From positions 124,001 to 188,000 of the forward strand of contig CAMTZM010000002.1 in the NCBI GenBank assembly GCA_947086655.1: a stretch of DNA of 64,000 nt. The letters are read 5' to 3'. Source of the stretch: an uncultured Eubacteriaceae bacterium (GTDB lineage Bacteria; Bacillota; Clostridia; Lachnospirales; CAG-274). The notes beneath the pieces were generated by a model that searched no databases, was not told where the DNA came from, and saw nothing but the letters and a program-made list of their open reading frames with translations. Below are positions 9,856-18,504 of the stretch, one piece after another. A program made the translations under genes and the position numbers. Position 1 is the first letter of the stretch; each line of letters starts with the position of its first letter.

Positions 9856-10596
9856 TTATTGTTTTATAAACATTTGAGTCCAATAAGGTGTAGAACCTTT
9901 TAACGCATAGCCAATACCCATTTGCGTATAATTAGGATTTAATATATTAGCTCTATGTCCTTCTGAATTCATCCACGCATTAACAACTGCCTCTGGAGTT
10001 TTCTGCCCTTTAGCAATGTTCTCACCGGCATATGTATACTTTACATTAAACTTTTTAAGCATGTCAAAAGGTGAACCATATGTAGGCGATGTATGACTAA
10101 AATAATTTTTATCACGCATATCCTCTGATTTCATTTGCGCTACTTTTGACACTTCAGCATTTAAAGTAAGTGGACTTAATCCGTTTGCAGTTCTTTCTTT
10201 ATTTACTAAATCAAGAACTTGCTGTTCTATTGACTTATTTACAGAAGGATTATTTGAAGTTTGACTTTGAGTAGTTGTTTCGGTAGGTTTTTCAACTACT
10301 GCCGAAGTAGTTGTTTCGGTAGGTTTTTCAACTGCTGCCGAAGTAGTTGTTTCGGTAGGTTTTTCAACTATTGCCGAAGTAGTTGTTTCAGTAGGTTTTT
10401 CAACTGCTGCCGAAGTAGTTGTTTCAACAGGAACACAAGGTTTGTTTGAAACATTTTTATGACTGTTAATATACTTAATATACCCATTCCTTAAATAAAT
10501 ATCAAAAGCATCTTTCTTAACATTTCCTGATTGTGCATATACCCCTGAGGAGGAAAGAATAGTTAATACACAAAATATTGATAAAAATTTTTTCAT
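9856..10596 (-). CDS. Secreted CAP-domain (SCP/YkwD-like) protein with Thr/Pro repeats
   Basis: About 246 residues. A signal peptide (residues 1-21, cleavage after VYA) is followed by a linker with four near-identical 12-residue units of the type TTTSAAVEKPTE, then a CAP domain (about 125-246) with NKERTANGL, FSHTSP, GENIA, SEGHRANIL and GIGY. The putative active-site His and Glu residues of the CAP cavity are present. Related YkwD-type proteins are secreted by many Firmicutes and their function is mostly unknown. The ribosome binding site is AAGAAAGGAA. The gene is monocistronic. The Thr-rich repeats are a plausible flexible or glycosylated linker. Confidence 0.9.
   Translation of the reverse strand: MKKFLSIFCVLTILSSSGVYAQSGNVKKDAFDIYLRNGYIKYINSHKNVSNKPCVPVETTTSAAVEKPTETTTSAIVEKPTETTTSAAVEKPTETTTSAVVEKPTETTTQSQTSNNPSVNKSIEQQVLDLVNKERTANGLSPLTLNAEVSKVAQMKSEDMRDKNYFSHTSPTYGSPFDMLKKFNVKYTYAGENIAKGQKTPEAVVNAWMNSEGHRANILNPNYTQMGIGYALKGSTPYWTQMFIKQ
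10271..10426 (-). repeat. Four tandem 36-bp repeats inside the CAP-domain gene
   Basis: Units begin at 10271, 10307, 10343 and 10379, with a 12-base partial unit from 10415. They differ at only a few bases and encode the 12-residue linker repeats in frame. Near identity suggests recent expansion, so copy number probably varies between strains. Confidence 0.93.
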
Positions 10597-10795
10597 AATA
10601 AAAATTCCTTTCTTAAATGTAAATTATTTTTCTATGTCGTAGATTGGAACTTTTTTATTCTTGTGAGCGTTTTGCTCTATGTATATTGACTTTTTTATTT
10701 TCTGCTTTGTATGCCTATATACTAACACATAAATATTTAAAAAGTAAATACAGAATATATGGTACGTTAGGTAAGGCAGTCCAGTGATTGAATAA
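10597..10795 (-). other. Leader and upstream region of the CAP-domain gene
   Basis: No ORF. On the minus strand a small hairpin, GAGC-AAAAC-GCTC (about 10664-10676), lies some 70 bases before the start codon. No clear -35/-10 pair and no riboswitch consensus were recognised. Confidence 0.35.
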
Positions 10796-11590
10796 TTAAT
10801 CTATTAAAACAAAATATGGTTTCAAAGCTTTAAATCTTGTTATATATTTAAAACCTGCTTGTTTTGCCATATCGTAAGCAATGTCAAAATTATTTGCAAT
10901 ATCAAAAACATTGTGAGCGTCAGAACCAATTGTTAAAATTTCTCCGCCTAATTCTTTGTATCTTTTTAATATTTCAAAACTGGGGTAAGTTTGATTTATT
11001 CCGTATCTATATCCGGATGTATTTATTTCAATACCTTTCCCTCTTTTTATAAGTTCTTTTAATACATTATCTATTATATCAGAAAAGTCGCTGTATTTAA
11101 GCGAATTATCATTATAAATACCATAACGAGATATAAAATCAATATGTCCATATACACAAAAGCTTAAACATGTCTTTATATTTTTAAGCATTTCATCAAA
11201 ATATTTTGTATAAGCCGTAAATTTATCCATATTTTCGAAATAATTATCAAAATATAAATCCTTGCCTAAAACAGCATGTGAAGACCCAATAATAAAATCA
11301 AAGGGATAAAACTTAGAAAATTCATTTATAATATCGGCTTTTTTATTATCAAGACCTATTTCAATTCCATAAATAACACTTATTTTTTTTGAATATTTTT
11401 CTTTAATAATACTTATGTCATTTATATAATCGTTATAATTAGAAACTTCATACCTATCGTCGTAATCTACATGGTCTGTAATGGCAATTTCACTTATATT
11501 TTTATCAATAGCTGATTTAACCATTTCCTCCATTAAAGCGTCGCTGTCACTTGAATAATTGCTATGACAATGATATTCTATTCTAAACAT
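10796..11590 (-). CDS. PHP-domain histidinol-phosphatase (HisK-like)
   Basis: About 264 residues with the four PHP motifs in order: YHCHSNYSSDS at residues 6-16, ITDHVDYD, GSSHAV and IGSDAH near the end, which supply the metal-binding His and Asp residues. The arrangement and length fit the HisJ/HisK type of histidinol-phosphate phosphatase of Firmicutes, the penultimate step of histidine synthesis. No other his genes are in the window, and PHP enzymes also act on other phosphoesters, so the substrate is inferred. The ribosome binding site is AGAAAGG. Confidence 0.8.
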   Translation of the reverse strand: MFRIEYHCHSNYSSDSDALMEEMVKSAIDKNISEIAITDHVDYDDRYEVSNYNDYINDISIIKEKYSKKISVIYGIEIGLDNKKADIINEFSKFYPFDFIIGSSHAVLGKDLYFDNYFENMDKFTAYTKYFDEMLKNIKTCLSFCVYGHIDFISRYGIYNDNSLKYSDFSDIIDNVLKELIKRGKGIEINTSGYRYGINQTYPSFEILKRYKELGGEILTIGSDAHNVFDIANNFDIAYDMAKQAGFKYITRFKALKPYFVLID

Positions 11591-12065
11591 TTATAACCAA
11601 CCTTTCTTACTTTAATTATAATGAATTTTTGCGTTTTTACGGTTAAATATAAAATTTTATGCCGTTTATAACATAATATCATAAAAAACAAAAATTTTCA
11701 TTAAAGTTATTTGTTTTTTATGAGACAAAAAAATTATTTAAAAAAATTGATTTTTGTTTTGGTATTGTTGAAGGTATTGCTATGATTAGAATAATATGTT
11801 ACTATAAATCAAAGGTATGAACAATTTGTTTTACAAATTAACTCATATTATACTAAAGACTATTTAATGGTCTTAGTGTTATATGGTGTTTAAAAATGCT
11901 TTTATGTTAAATCTTTATTATATTATAGAATTAACATAATCAGTAAATAATTGCCATAGCATGTGCCTTGTTAAAATAGTATAAAATGTACTTAGTAATG
12001 TGTCTTTAGAAAATACATAATCTTTAGACTATTTTAGTGTATTTGAAAGGAAAAAGTATATTTTT
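11591..12065. other. 475-base intergenic region with hairpins, no ORF
   Basis: The strongest structure is a hairpin around 11844-11885 whose core is ACTAAAGAC/GGTCTTAGT with an 8-base loop; it extends outward through A-T and G-U pairs and has no T tract. Near the 3' end, TCTTTAGA occurs twice (12002 and 12021), and AAATACA can pair with GTGTATTT. No riboswitch or RNA family was recognised. It may be a long leader for the DUF2225 genes. Confidence 0.35.
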
Positions 12066-12854
12066 ATGGAAGAAAAAAATAGCAATATTTATGAATTAAT
12101 CAACAGTATTGACTTAAAAAACCTTTATACATCAAAGGAAGAAAAAAAGACAAAAGAAAGGGAAATAAATAAAATAAATCCGGCAGACTGTTTATATGAC
12201 AGAGTATGCGAATGTCCTGTTTGCAGAAACAAATTTAAAACAAAGTCAGTCCGAAAAAGCAAAATAAGATATATAAATAATGAAATTGATTTAAAACCTT
12301 TATTTGAGCCAATACAGCCAGATTATTATGATGTTGTAATTTGTGACAAATGCGGTTATTCCGCAATTTCGTCTAAATTCCAAAAAATTACCGATTCTCA
12401 GGCTGAAAAAGTACTTAAAATTATTACTCCTAAATTTTATCCTAAGCAATATCCTGATTTATATTCGATTGATGACGTTATTGAAAGATACCAGCTTGCG
12501 CTTTTAAATTGTGTAGTGAAAAATGTAAAAGCTGGTGAAAAAGCTTACGTTTGTTTTAAAATAGGATGGTTTTATAGAGACAAAAAGGATGAAAAAAATG
12601 AATTAAAGTATATGGAAGCGGCATTTGGCGGTTTTAAAGTCGCATATGAGAATGAAAGTTTTCCTATGTGCGGACTTGATGAAAATACACTATTATATTT
12701 AATTGCTGCCACAGGCGCTAAAATCGGATGCTACGATGAATCGTTAAGGTTTTTAAGTCATCTAATGGCAAAAAGGGGGCTTAGCATACGACTTAAAAAT
12801 AAAATTTATGATTTAAAGGAATTTATTAAAGAAAAGAAAACTTCTAAAAAATAA
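12066..12854 (+). CDS. DUF2225 family protein, copy 1
   Basis: About 262 residues. Two CxxC pairs (CECPVCRNKF near residue 48 and CDKCGYSA near 92) should form a zinc ribbon; the rest is predicted helical with a TPR-like region (AEKAYVCFKIGWFYRDK). The family is widespread in Clostridia and its function is unknown. It is followed after 81 bases by a shorter paralogue with the same cysteines and the motifs RYQLALLNC and YRDK. This copy has an extra lysine-rich stretch of about 30 residues before the first CxxC. The ribosome binding site GAAAGGAAA is modest. Confidence 0.88.
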   Translation: MEEKNSNIYELINSIDLKNLYTSKEEKKTKEREINKINPADCLYDRVCECPVCRNKFKTKSVRKSKIRYINNEIDLKPLFEPIQPDYYDVVICDKCGYSAISSKFQKITDSQAEKVLKIITPKFYPKQYPDLYSIDDVIERYQLALLNCVVKNVKAGEKAYVCFKIGWFYRDKKDEKNELKYMEAAFGGFKVAYENESFPMCGLDENTLLYLIAATGAKIGCYDESLRFLSHLMAKRGLSIRLKNKIYDLKEFIKEKKTSKK

Positions 12855-12856
12855 CG

Positions 12857-12900
12857 AGATACTGATTTTAAATATTATATAATATTTAAAATCAGTATCT
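12857..12900 (+). terminator. 20-bp perfect inverted repeat between the DUF2225 genes
   Basis: AGATACTGATTTTAAATATT (12857-12876) and its exact complement (12881-12900) flank a 4-base loop. There is no long T tract, so it could be a leaky terminator or an mRNA-stabilising hairpin within the operon. Confidence 0.65.
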
Positions 12901-12935
12901 TAATAAACAAACAATATCTATGAGGAGATAAATTA

Positions 12936-13667
12936 ATGAGTAACGAAAATAATGAACAATTAACTGATGAACAAATTCTTATGTGCTTGTATGATAAAAC
13001 TTTTACATGTCCTGTATGTGAAAAAACATTTAAGTCGAAAATGATTAGAAAAGGCAAATCAAAATATATAAGAAGCGATATTGACTTAAAACCTATTTAT
13101 TATCCCTTAAAACCGGAATATTATGATGTAATTGTTTGCAATAACTGTGGCTATGCTGCTGTTTCAAATAAATTTGACAATTTAACATACAGTCAGCAAG
13201 GTGAAATATTAGAAAAAATAACTCCAAAATATGTAAAAAAGGATTATCCTGATATATATGATGCTGATACAGCTATTGAAAGGTATAAACTTGCGCTTTT
13301 AAATTGTATGGTAAAAAAATCAAGAGTTGGAGAAAAAGCTTATATATGTCTTAAATTAGCATGGATTTACAGAGATAAAGAAGATAGAAAAAATGAATTT
13401 TCATATTTAAAATCAGCTTATGATGGTTTTAACGAAGCTTTTACAACTGAAAAATTTCCTATATGTGGAATGGACGAAGATACATTGCTTTATATGATAG
13501 CTGCCATAGGTGTTTTAATAGGAAACTTAGAGGATTCAAAGCGTATTCTTGGAAAACTTATAGTAAAGAAAAGCTTGACAAAAAGATTAAAAGATAAAAT
13601 AATTGACGCTAAAGAGAGAATAAAAATAATTGAGGAAAATAATATTACAAATGAAAATGAATCTTGA
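12936..13667 (+). CDS. DUF2225 family protein, copy 2
   Basis: About 243 residues with cysteine pairs FTCPVCEKTF and CNNCGYAA, then RYKLALLNC and AYICLKLAWIYRDK, each with a counterpart in the preceding gene. The two genes clearly arose by tandem duplication but have diverged in sequence, so the event is not recent. Function is unknown; the zinc ribbon plus helical repeats suggest protein or nucleic-acid binding. GAGGAGA precedes the ATG. The smc gene starts 10 bases after the stop, suggesting co-transcription. Confidence 0.88.
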   Translation: MSNENNEQLTDEQILMCLYDKTFTCPVCEKTFKSKMIRKGKSKYIRSDIDLKPIYYPLKPEYYDVIVCNNCGYAAVSNKFDNLTYSQQGEILEKITPKYVKKDYPDIYDADTAIERYKLALLNCMVKKSRVGEKAYICLKLAWIYRDKEDRKNEFSYLKSAYDGFNEAFTTEKFPICGMDEDTLLYMIAAIGVLIGNLEDSKRILGKLIVKKSLTKRLKDKIIDAKERIKIIEENNITNENES

Positions 13668-13677
13668 GAGGTAAATT

Positions 13678-16600
13678 ATGTATTTAAAAAGGCTTGAGAT
13701 AAAGGGTTTTAAATCTTTTCCCGAAAAGATAACACTTGAATTTGATAAAGGTATAACAGCCGTTGTAGGACCTAACGGAAGTGGAAAGAGCAATATATCA
13801 GACGCTATAAGGTGGGCTTTAGGCGAACAAAGCGTAAAAAACCTACGCGGAGACGGAAAAATGGAAGATGTTATATTTGCCGGAACTCAAAACAGAAAAA
13901 AACTTGGCTTTGCTGAAGTATCAATGATTATGGATAATTCAGATAACGCTTTAAATATAGATTATAACGAAGTTACAGCAACAAGACGTCTTTTTCGTTC
14001 CGGTGAAAGTGAATTTCTTATAAACGGCTCAATATGCCGACTTAAAGATATTCATGAATTGTTTATGGATACTGGAATAGGCAAAGAAGGATATTCTATA
14101 ATAGGGCAGGGACGTATAGATGAAATTTTAAACAGTAAGTCTGAAGATAGAAGACTTTTGTTTGAAGAAGCTGCTGGTATAATAAAATATAAAAGCAGAA
14201 GAATTGAAGCCGAAAGAAAACTTGAAAGAGAAAAACAAAATTTAATAAGAGTTAATGATATAATATGTGAAATTGAAAACCAGCTTGAGCCTTTAGAAAA
14301 ACAAGCTGAAAAAACAAAAAAATATTTAATGCTTACAGAGCAAATTAAACTTATAAAAGTAAATTTGTTTATAGATGAATTTGAGAAAATCGAAAAACAA
14401 AAAGAAAATGTTGACGAAAATTATAATAATACGGTAATTGAAATCGGAAACGAAGAAAAAAATCAAATAAAATTTGAAAAAAAACAAGCCGATTTAAAAA
14501 ACAAAATAAACGAAAATACAAACGAACTTGAAAATATTAAAAATCAATTAGGGGATATAAGAAGCTCTATTGAACAGAAAAAAAACGATATAAAACTTAT
14601 TTTATCTGAATTGGATTATAAAAATGAGGATATAAAAAGATTAAATCGTGATTTAATTTCAAATAAAAATGAAAAAGAGCAAAAAAATGAAGAATTGAAA
14701 ATATTAAACATAAAAAAACAAGCTCTTGAGCTTGAAAAAGCGCAAAAAAAAGAAAAATTAGACAAGCTTTCAAATGAATTTGAGCTTATAAACAGCAATG
14801 TTGACTTACAAGAAGAAAAAATTGAAAGTTTAAATTCAAATATTATTGAAAAAATGAAATTTAATGTACAGCTTGAAACTGAAATAAAAAATGCAGACAC
14901 TAATTTAGAACAATTTATTAAAAACACAGAAAAAATAAAATCTGATATAAAATTTATAAAAAGCCGTATAAATGATAAGACTACTCATTTACAGGCGCTT
15001 AATATTAAATTGGATGAATTAAATAAAGAAGAAAATAATTTAAAAATAAAAGCTGTTAATTTAACAAATTCAATTAATATTTTAAAAAATAAACTTGAAA
15101 ATGAAAATATTAAACGTGAAAACACAGCAAAAAATTATAATAACAGTATTTCAAAACATAATATTCTTTCTGAACTTGAAAAGGATTATGAGGGATATTT
15201 TACAAGCGTAAAATCGGTTTTAAAACAAAAAGAGTCAAATAATCCTTTATTTGAAGGAATCTGCGGCGCATTAGGAGAATTAATTAATGTTAATAAAAAA
15301 TATGAGAACGCTATTGAAACAGCTTTAGGCGGCGCTATACAAAATATAGTTACTAAAACTGAAGATGATGCCAAAAATGCAATCAATTATTTAAAACAAT
15401 CCAATAAAGGAAGAGCTACGTTTCTTCCTTTATCGTCTGTAAAGGGCAAGTACGATAACGATGTTTCTAAACTTAAAAATGAAAACGGCTTTATAGGCAT
15501 GGCAAAAGATTTAATAAGCTATGATATTATATATGAAAATATTATATCAAGTATTTTAAACAATGTAGTTGTAGTTGAAAATCTTGATTATGCTGTAAAA
15601 ATTAATAAAAAATACAATTATATTTTTAAGATAGTAACTTTAGGCGGAGATGTTGTAAATAAAGGCGGTTCAATGACTGGCGGAAGTATAAGCAGAAAAT
15701 CAGCCGCTATATTTTCAAGAAACAGAGAAATTAAAGAACTTAATAAAATAATTGATGATAATAAAAAACTGCTTGATAATATAAACAATGAAATTTCTGA
15801 ATTAAAAATTAATTTAAACGAATTAGAAAAAGATGAAAAAATAAATAATGATTTGATTAATGGAGTATTAATTGAAAAATCGGACATATTAAGTAAAATT
15901 GAACAGACAAAACAAAATATAAATGAATTAAATGAAAATAATAATAAACTTATAGAAGACAAATTCAAATTTGAAAAAAGCTTTTCTGAAAATCAAAACA
16001 GTTTGGAAACTAAAAAAGCAGAATTTTCTAAGCTAAAAAAAGAAATAGATGAATTAAATAAACAGCTTATATCATACCAAAGCGGTATAGAATCGGACAA
16101 GGAAAAAAGAAACGAACAAAATAAACTTCTTTCCGAACTTCGTATACAAATAAGCGAAATAAACTTTAATGTAAGTTCTTATGAAAAAGATTTTAAAAGA
16201 ATAAAAAATGAAATAGATTCCATTGAAATTAAAATAAATGATATAAATAAAAATTTAAACAATTTAGATGTAGATATAAATACTAAAAAAGACGGAATAG
16301 AAAATTTAGAAAACTTAATTATTGAAGAAGAACAAAAGCAGTCTAATATGAACGAAAAATATAAAGATACAAATAATTTAAAGGAAAAGCTTATTTCTGA
16401 ATCTGATAAACTAAGTAAAGAAATACTACAAAATATGGAACTTATTTCTAATTTGAAAAATGAATTATCAAGGCTTAAACTAAGAAAAGAAAATCTTGAT
16501 GAAAAAAAATCACGTATTTGCGATGATATGTGGAATGAATATGAAATAACATATTCATTTGCAAAGGGATATGAAAGACTTAAAATACCTATTGAAAAAC

Positions 16601-17250
16601 TTTCTGAAGAAGAAAAGAAAATAAAAAATAAAATAAAAGAACTTGGAAATATTAACCCAAATGCGGTTGATGAGTTTAATTCATTAAAAGACAGATTTTC
16701 TTTTTTAACAAAACAGCGTAATGATATTATAGATGCCGAAGATAACCTTTTAAAAATTATAGAACAGCTTCAAAATTTAATGGAAAATCAGTTTAAAGAG
16801 CAATTTAAAAAAATTAATGATAATTTTGGGATTGTTTTTTCGGAAATGTTCGGCGGCGGAACAGGGTTTCTAAAACTTTCTGACGAAAAAGACGTGCTAA
16901 ACTGCGGTGTTGATATAATTGCACAGCCACCCGGAAAAAATGTTCAAAGTATGTCTCTTTTGTCTGGAGGTGAAAGAGCGCTTACAGCCATAGCACTATT
17001 ATTTGCTATTTTAAAAATGAAACCATCTCCATTTTGTATACTTGATGAAATAGAAGCGGCTCTTGACGATGCTAACGTGAGAAGATATGCAAACTATTTA
17101 AAAAATTTTTCTGACAATACGCAGTTTATAGTTATAACTCACAGAAAAGGAACTATGGAAGCCGCTGATACATTATATGGTGTTACTATGCAGGAACAAG
17201 GAGTCTCTGCACTTGTTTCAGTTAAATTTGTAAATGAAGAATTAGCGTAA
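13678..17250 (+). CDS. smc: Chromosome segregation protein SMC
   Basis: About 1190 residues, full family length. Walker A GPNGSGKSN at residues 31-39, two very long coiled coils, a hinge at roughly 505-665 (GGAIQNIV, GGDVVNKGGSMTGGS), the ABC signature LSGGERAL from residue 1095 and Walker B FCILDE with catalytic Glu1124. SMC works with ScpA/ScpB to organise and separate chromosomes; scpAB are not in this window. GAGAGG precedes the ATG. It forms an operon with ftsY, which follows 16 bases on. rnc, which usually precedes smc, is replaced here by the DUF2225 pair. Confidence 0.98.
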   Translation: MYLKRLEIKGFKSFPEKITLEFDKGITAVVGPNGSGKSNISDAIRWALGEQSVKNLRGDGKMEDVIFAGTQNRKKLGFAEVSMIMDNSDNALNIDYNEVTATRRLFRSGESEFLINGSICRLKDIHELFMDTGIGKEGYSIIGQGRIDEILNSKSEDRRLLFEEAAGIIKYKSRRIEAERKLEREKQNLIRVNDIICEIENQLEPLEKQAEKTKKYLMLTEQIKLIKVNLFIDEFEKIEKQKENVDENYNNTVIEIGNEEKNQIKFEKKQADLKNKINENTNELENIKNQLGDIRSSIEQKKNDIKLILSELDYKNEDIKRLNRDLISNKNEKEQKNEELKILNIKKQALELEKAQKKEKLDKLSNEFELINSNVDLQEEKIESLNSNIIEKMKFNVQLETEIKNADTNLEQFIKNTEKIKSDIKFIKSRINDKTTHLQALNIKLDELNKEENNLKIKAVNLTNSINILKNKLENENIKRENTAKNYNNSISKHNILSELEKDYEGYFTSVKSVLKQKESNNPLFEGICGALGELINVNKKYENAIETALGGAIQNIVTKTEDDAKNAINYLKQSNKGRATFLPLSSVKGKYDNDVSKLKNENGFIGMAKDLISYDIIYENIISSILNNVVVVENLDYAVKINKKYNYIFKIVTLGGDVVNKGGSMTGGSISRKSAAIFSRNREIKELNKIIDDNKKLLDNINNEISELKINLNELEKDEKINNDLINGVLIEKSDILSKIEQTKQNINELNENNNKLIEDKFKFEKSFSENQNSLETKKAEFSKLKKEIDELNKQLISYQSGIESDKEKRNEQNKLLSELRIQISEINFNVSSYEKDFKRIKNEIDSIEIKINDINKNLNNLDVDINTKKDGIENLENLIIEEEQKQSNMNEKYKDTNNLKEKLISESDKLSKEILQNMELISNLKNELSRLKLRKENLDEKKSRICDDMWNEYEITYSFAKGYERLKIPIEKLSEEEKKIKNKIKELGNINPNAVDEFNSLKDRFSFLTKQRNDIIDAEDNLLKIIEQLQNLMENQFKEQFKKINDNFGIVFSEMFGGGTGFLKLSDEKDVLNCGVDIIAQPPGKNVQSMSLLSGGERALTAIALLFAILKMKPSPFCILDEIEAALDDANVRRYANYLKNFSDNTQFIVITHRKGTMEAADTLYGVTMQEQGVSALVSVKFVNEELA

Positions 17251-17266
17251 AGGATAGGTGAATGTT

Positions 17267-18433
17267 TTGATTTTTAATTTTTTCAAAAAAAATAAAAATA
17301 ATGAGAACATTTCTGAATCAAATGAACTTGAAAATGAAATACAAATTGAACAAAATACAGATTTAGAAAATAACGAAAATAATAATGAAGAAACTGAAGA
17401 AAATAAAGAAAATGAAAATTTTGAAACACAAAAAGAAACTGAGGAAACATATAACGAATTAAACGAAACAGCAGATACTTCAAAAAATTTTGAAGAAGAA
17501 AATATAAACAATAAAAAAAGCTTTTTTGAAAAAATAAAAAGCGGTTTGTCAAAAACGAGAAATAATATTTTAAACGGTGTCGAACAAGTATTAAAAAATT
17601 TCAAATCTGTTGACGAAGAACTTTTTGAAGAATTAGAAGAGGCTCTTATAATGGCAGATATTGGAGTTAATACATCCAGCGAAATTATAAACAGAGTTAA
17701 AGAAATTTCAAAAAAAGAAAAAATTATTGATTCGTTAGAGATTAAACAAGTTATTATACGTGTTATAAGTGAAATGCTTGAATCAGAAACAGATGAACTT
17801 GAATTAAAAAGTCCGGCAGTAATACTTGTAATAGGAGTAAACGGTGTAGGAAAAACAACAACAATAGGCAAATTGACATATAATTTTAAACGTGAAAATA
17901 AAAATGTTCTTATAGCAGCGGCTGATACGTTTAGAGCAGCGGCAATAGACCAGCTTCAGGTTTGGGGAGACAGAACAAAAACCGATGTAATTAAGCATCA
18001 GGAAAATTCAGACCCGGCGGCAGTTGTTTTTGATGCTGTAAAGGCTGCTAAAGCAAGAAAATCTGATATTCTTATTTGTGATACCGCTGGCAGACTTCAT
18101 AATAAAAAGAATTTAATGGAAGAACTAAAGAAAATATCGAGAGTTATAGAAAGAGAATATAGTGACGCAGCAATTGAAACATTTCTTATATTAGATTCTA
18201 CAACAGGGCAAAATGCGTTACAGCAGGCAAAGTTATTTAAAGAGGCTGCTAATATAACAGGTATTGTAATGACAAAGCTTGACGGTACAGCAAAAGGCGG
18301 TATAGTTATAGCTATAAAAAATGAATTAAAAATACCTGTAAGATATATAGGCGTTGGGGAAGGAATAGAAGATTTGCAAAAATTTGATTCTAAAGAATTT
18401 GCAAAGGCTTTATTTGAAGATTCTAAGTTATAA
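17267..18433 (+). CDS. ftsY: Signal recognition particle receptor FtsY
   Basis: About 388 residues. An acidic, Glu/Asn-rich A domain (about 12-80) precedes the helical N domain and the GTPase G domain, with G1 GVNGVGKTT at about 190-198, DTFRAAAIDQL, DTAGRL and TKLDGTAKGG. FtsY docks the ribosome-SRP complex at the membrane. I choose TTG at 17267, 6 bases after AGGTG, because the protein then begins MIFNFFKKNK like other FtsY proteins; GTG at 17258 is the alternative, but its ribosome binding site would be too close. ylxM-ffh do not follow. Confidence 0.96.
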   Translation: MIFNFFKKNKNNENISESNELENEIQIEQNTDLENNENNNEETEENKENENFETQKETEETYNELNETADTSKNFEEENINNKKSFFEKIKSGLSKTRNNILNGVEQVLKNFKSVDEELFEELEEALIMADIGVNTSSEIINRVKEISKKEKIIDSLEIKQVIIRVISEMLESETDELELKSPAVILVIGVNGVGKTTTIGKLTYNFKRENKNVLIAAADTFRAAAIDQLQVWGDRTKTDVIKHQENSDPAAVVFDAVKAAKARKSDILICDTAGRLHNKKNLMEELKKISRVIEREYSDAAIETFLILDSTTGQNALQQAKLFKEAANITGIVMTKLDGTAKGGIVIAIKNELKIPVRYIGVGEGIEDLQKFDSKEFAKALFEDSKL

Positions 18434-18504
18434 TTAAGCTTGTTTTTTAAAATTTATTAATGCTTTATAATATTTAAAAAAAATATAAAAAGGAGTTCAA
18501 AATT

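Noticed and set aside
10271-10426. Regular 36-bp repeats that resemble a CRISPR array
   Set aside because: The units are directly abutting with no spacers, and they encode in-frame protein repeats.
10261-10449. A plus-strand ORF with Cys-Phe-Gly-Arg-type repeats
   Set aside because: It is the antisense reading of the tandem repeats of the CAP-domain gene; the repetition comes from that gene and there is no ribosome binding site.
10597-10795. Cyclic-di-GMP or other riboswitch before the CAP-domain gene
   Set aside because: Only a 4-bp hairpin was found; the conserved bases of the GEMM motif are missing.
14616-17871. Long minus-strand ORFs opposite smc and ftsY
   Set aside because: They are hydrophobic Ser/Phe/Leu-rich shadows of the Glu/Lys/Asn-rich coiled-coil and acidic regions, without ribosome binding sites or family motifs.
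18434-18504. SAM riboswitch or T-box before the sulfhydrylase gene
   Set aside because: Only 71 AT-rich bases separate it from ftsY, with no T-box or S-box sequence.
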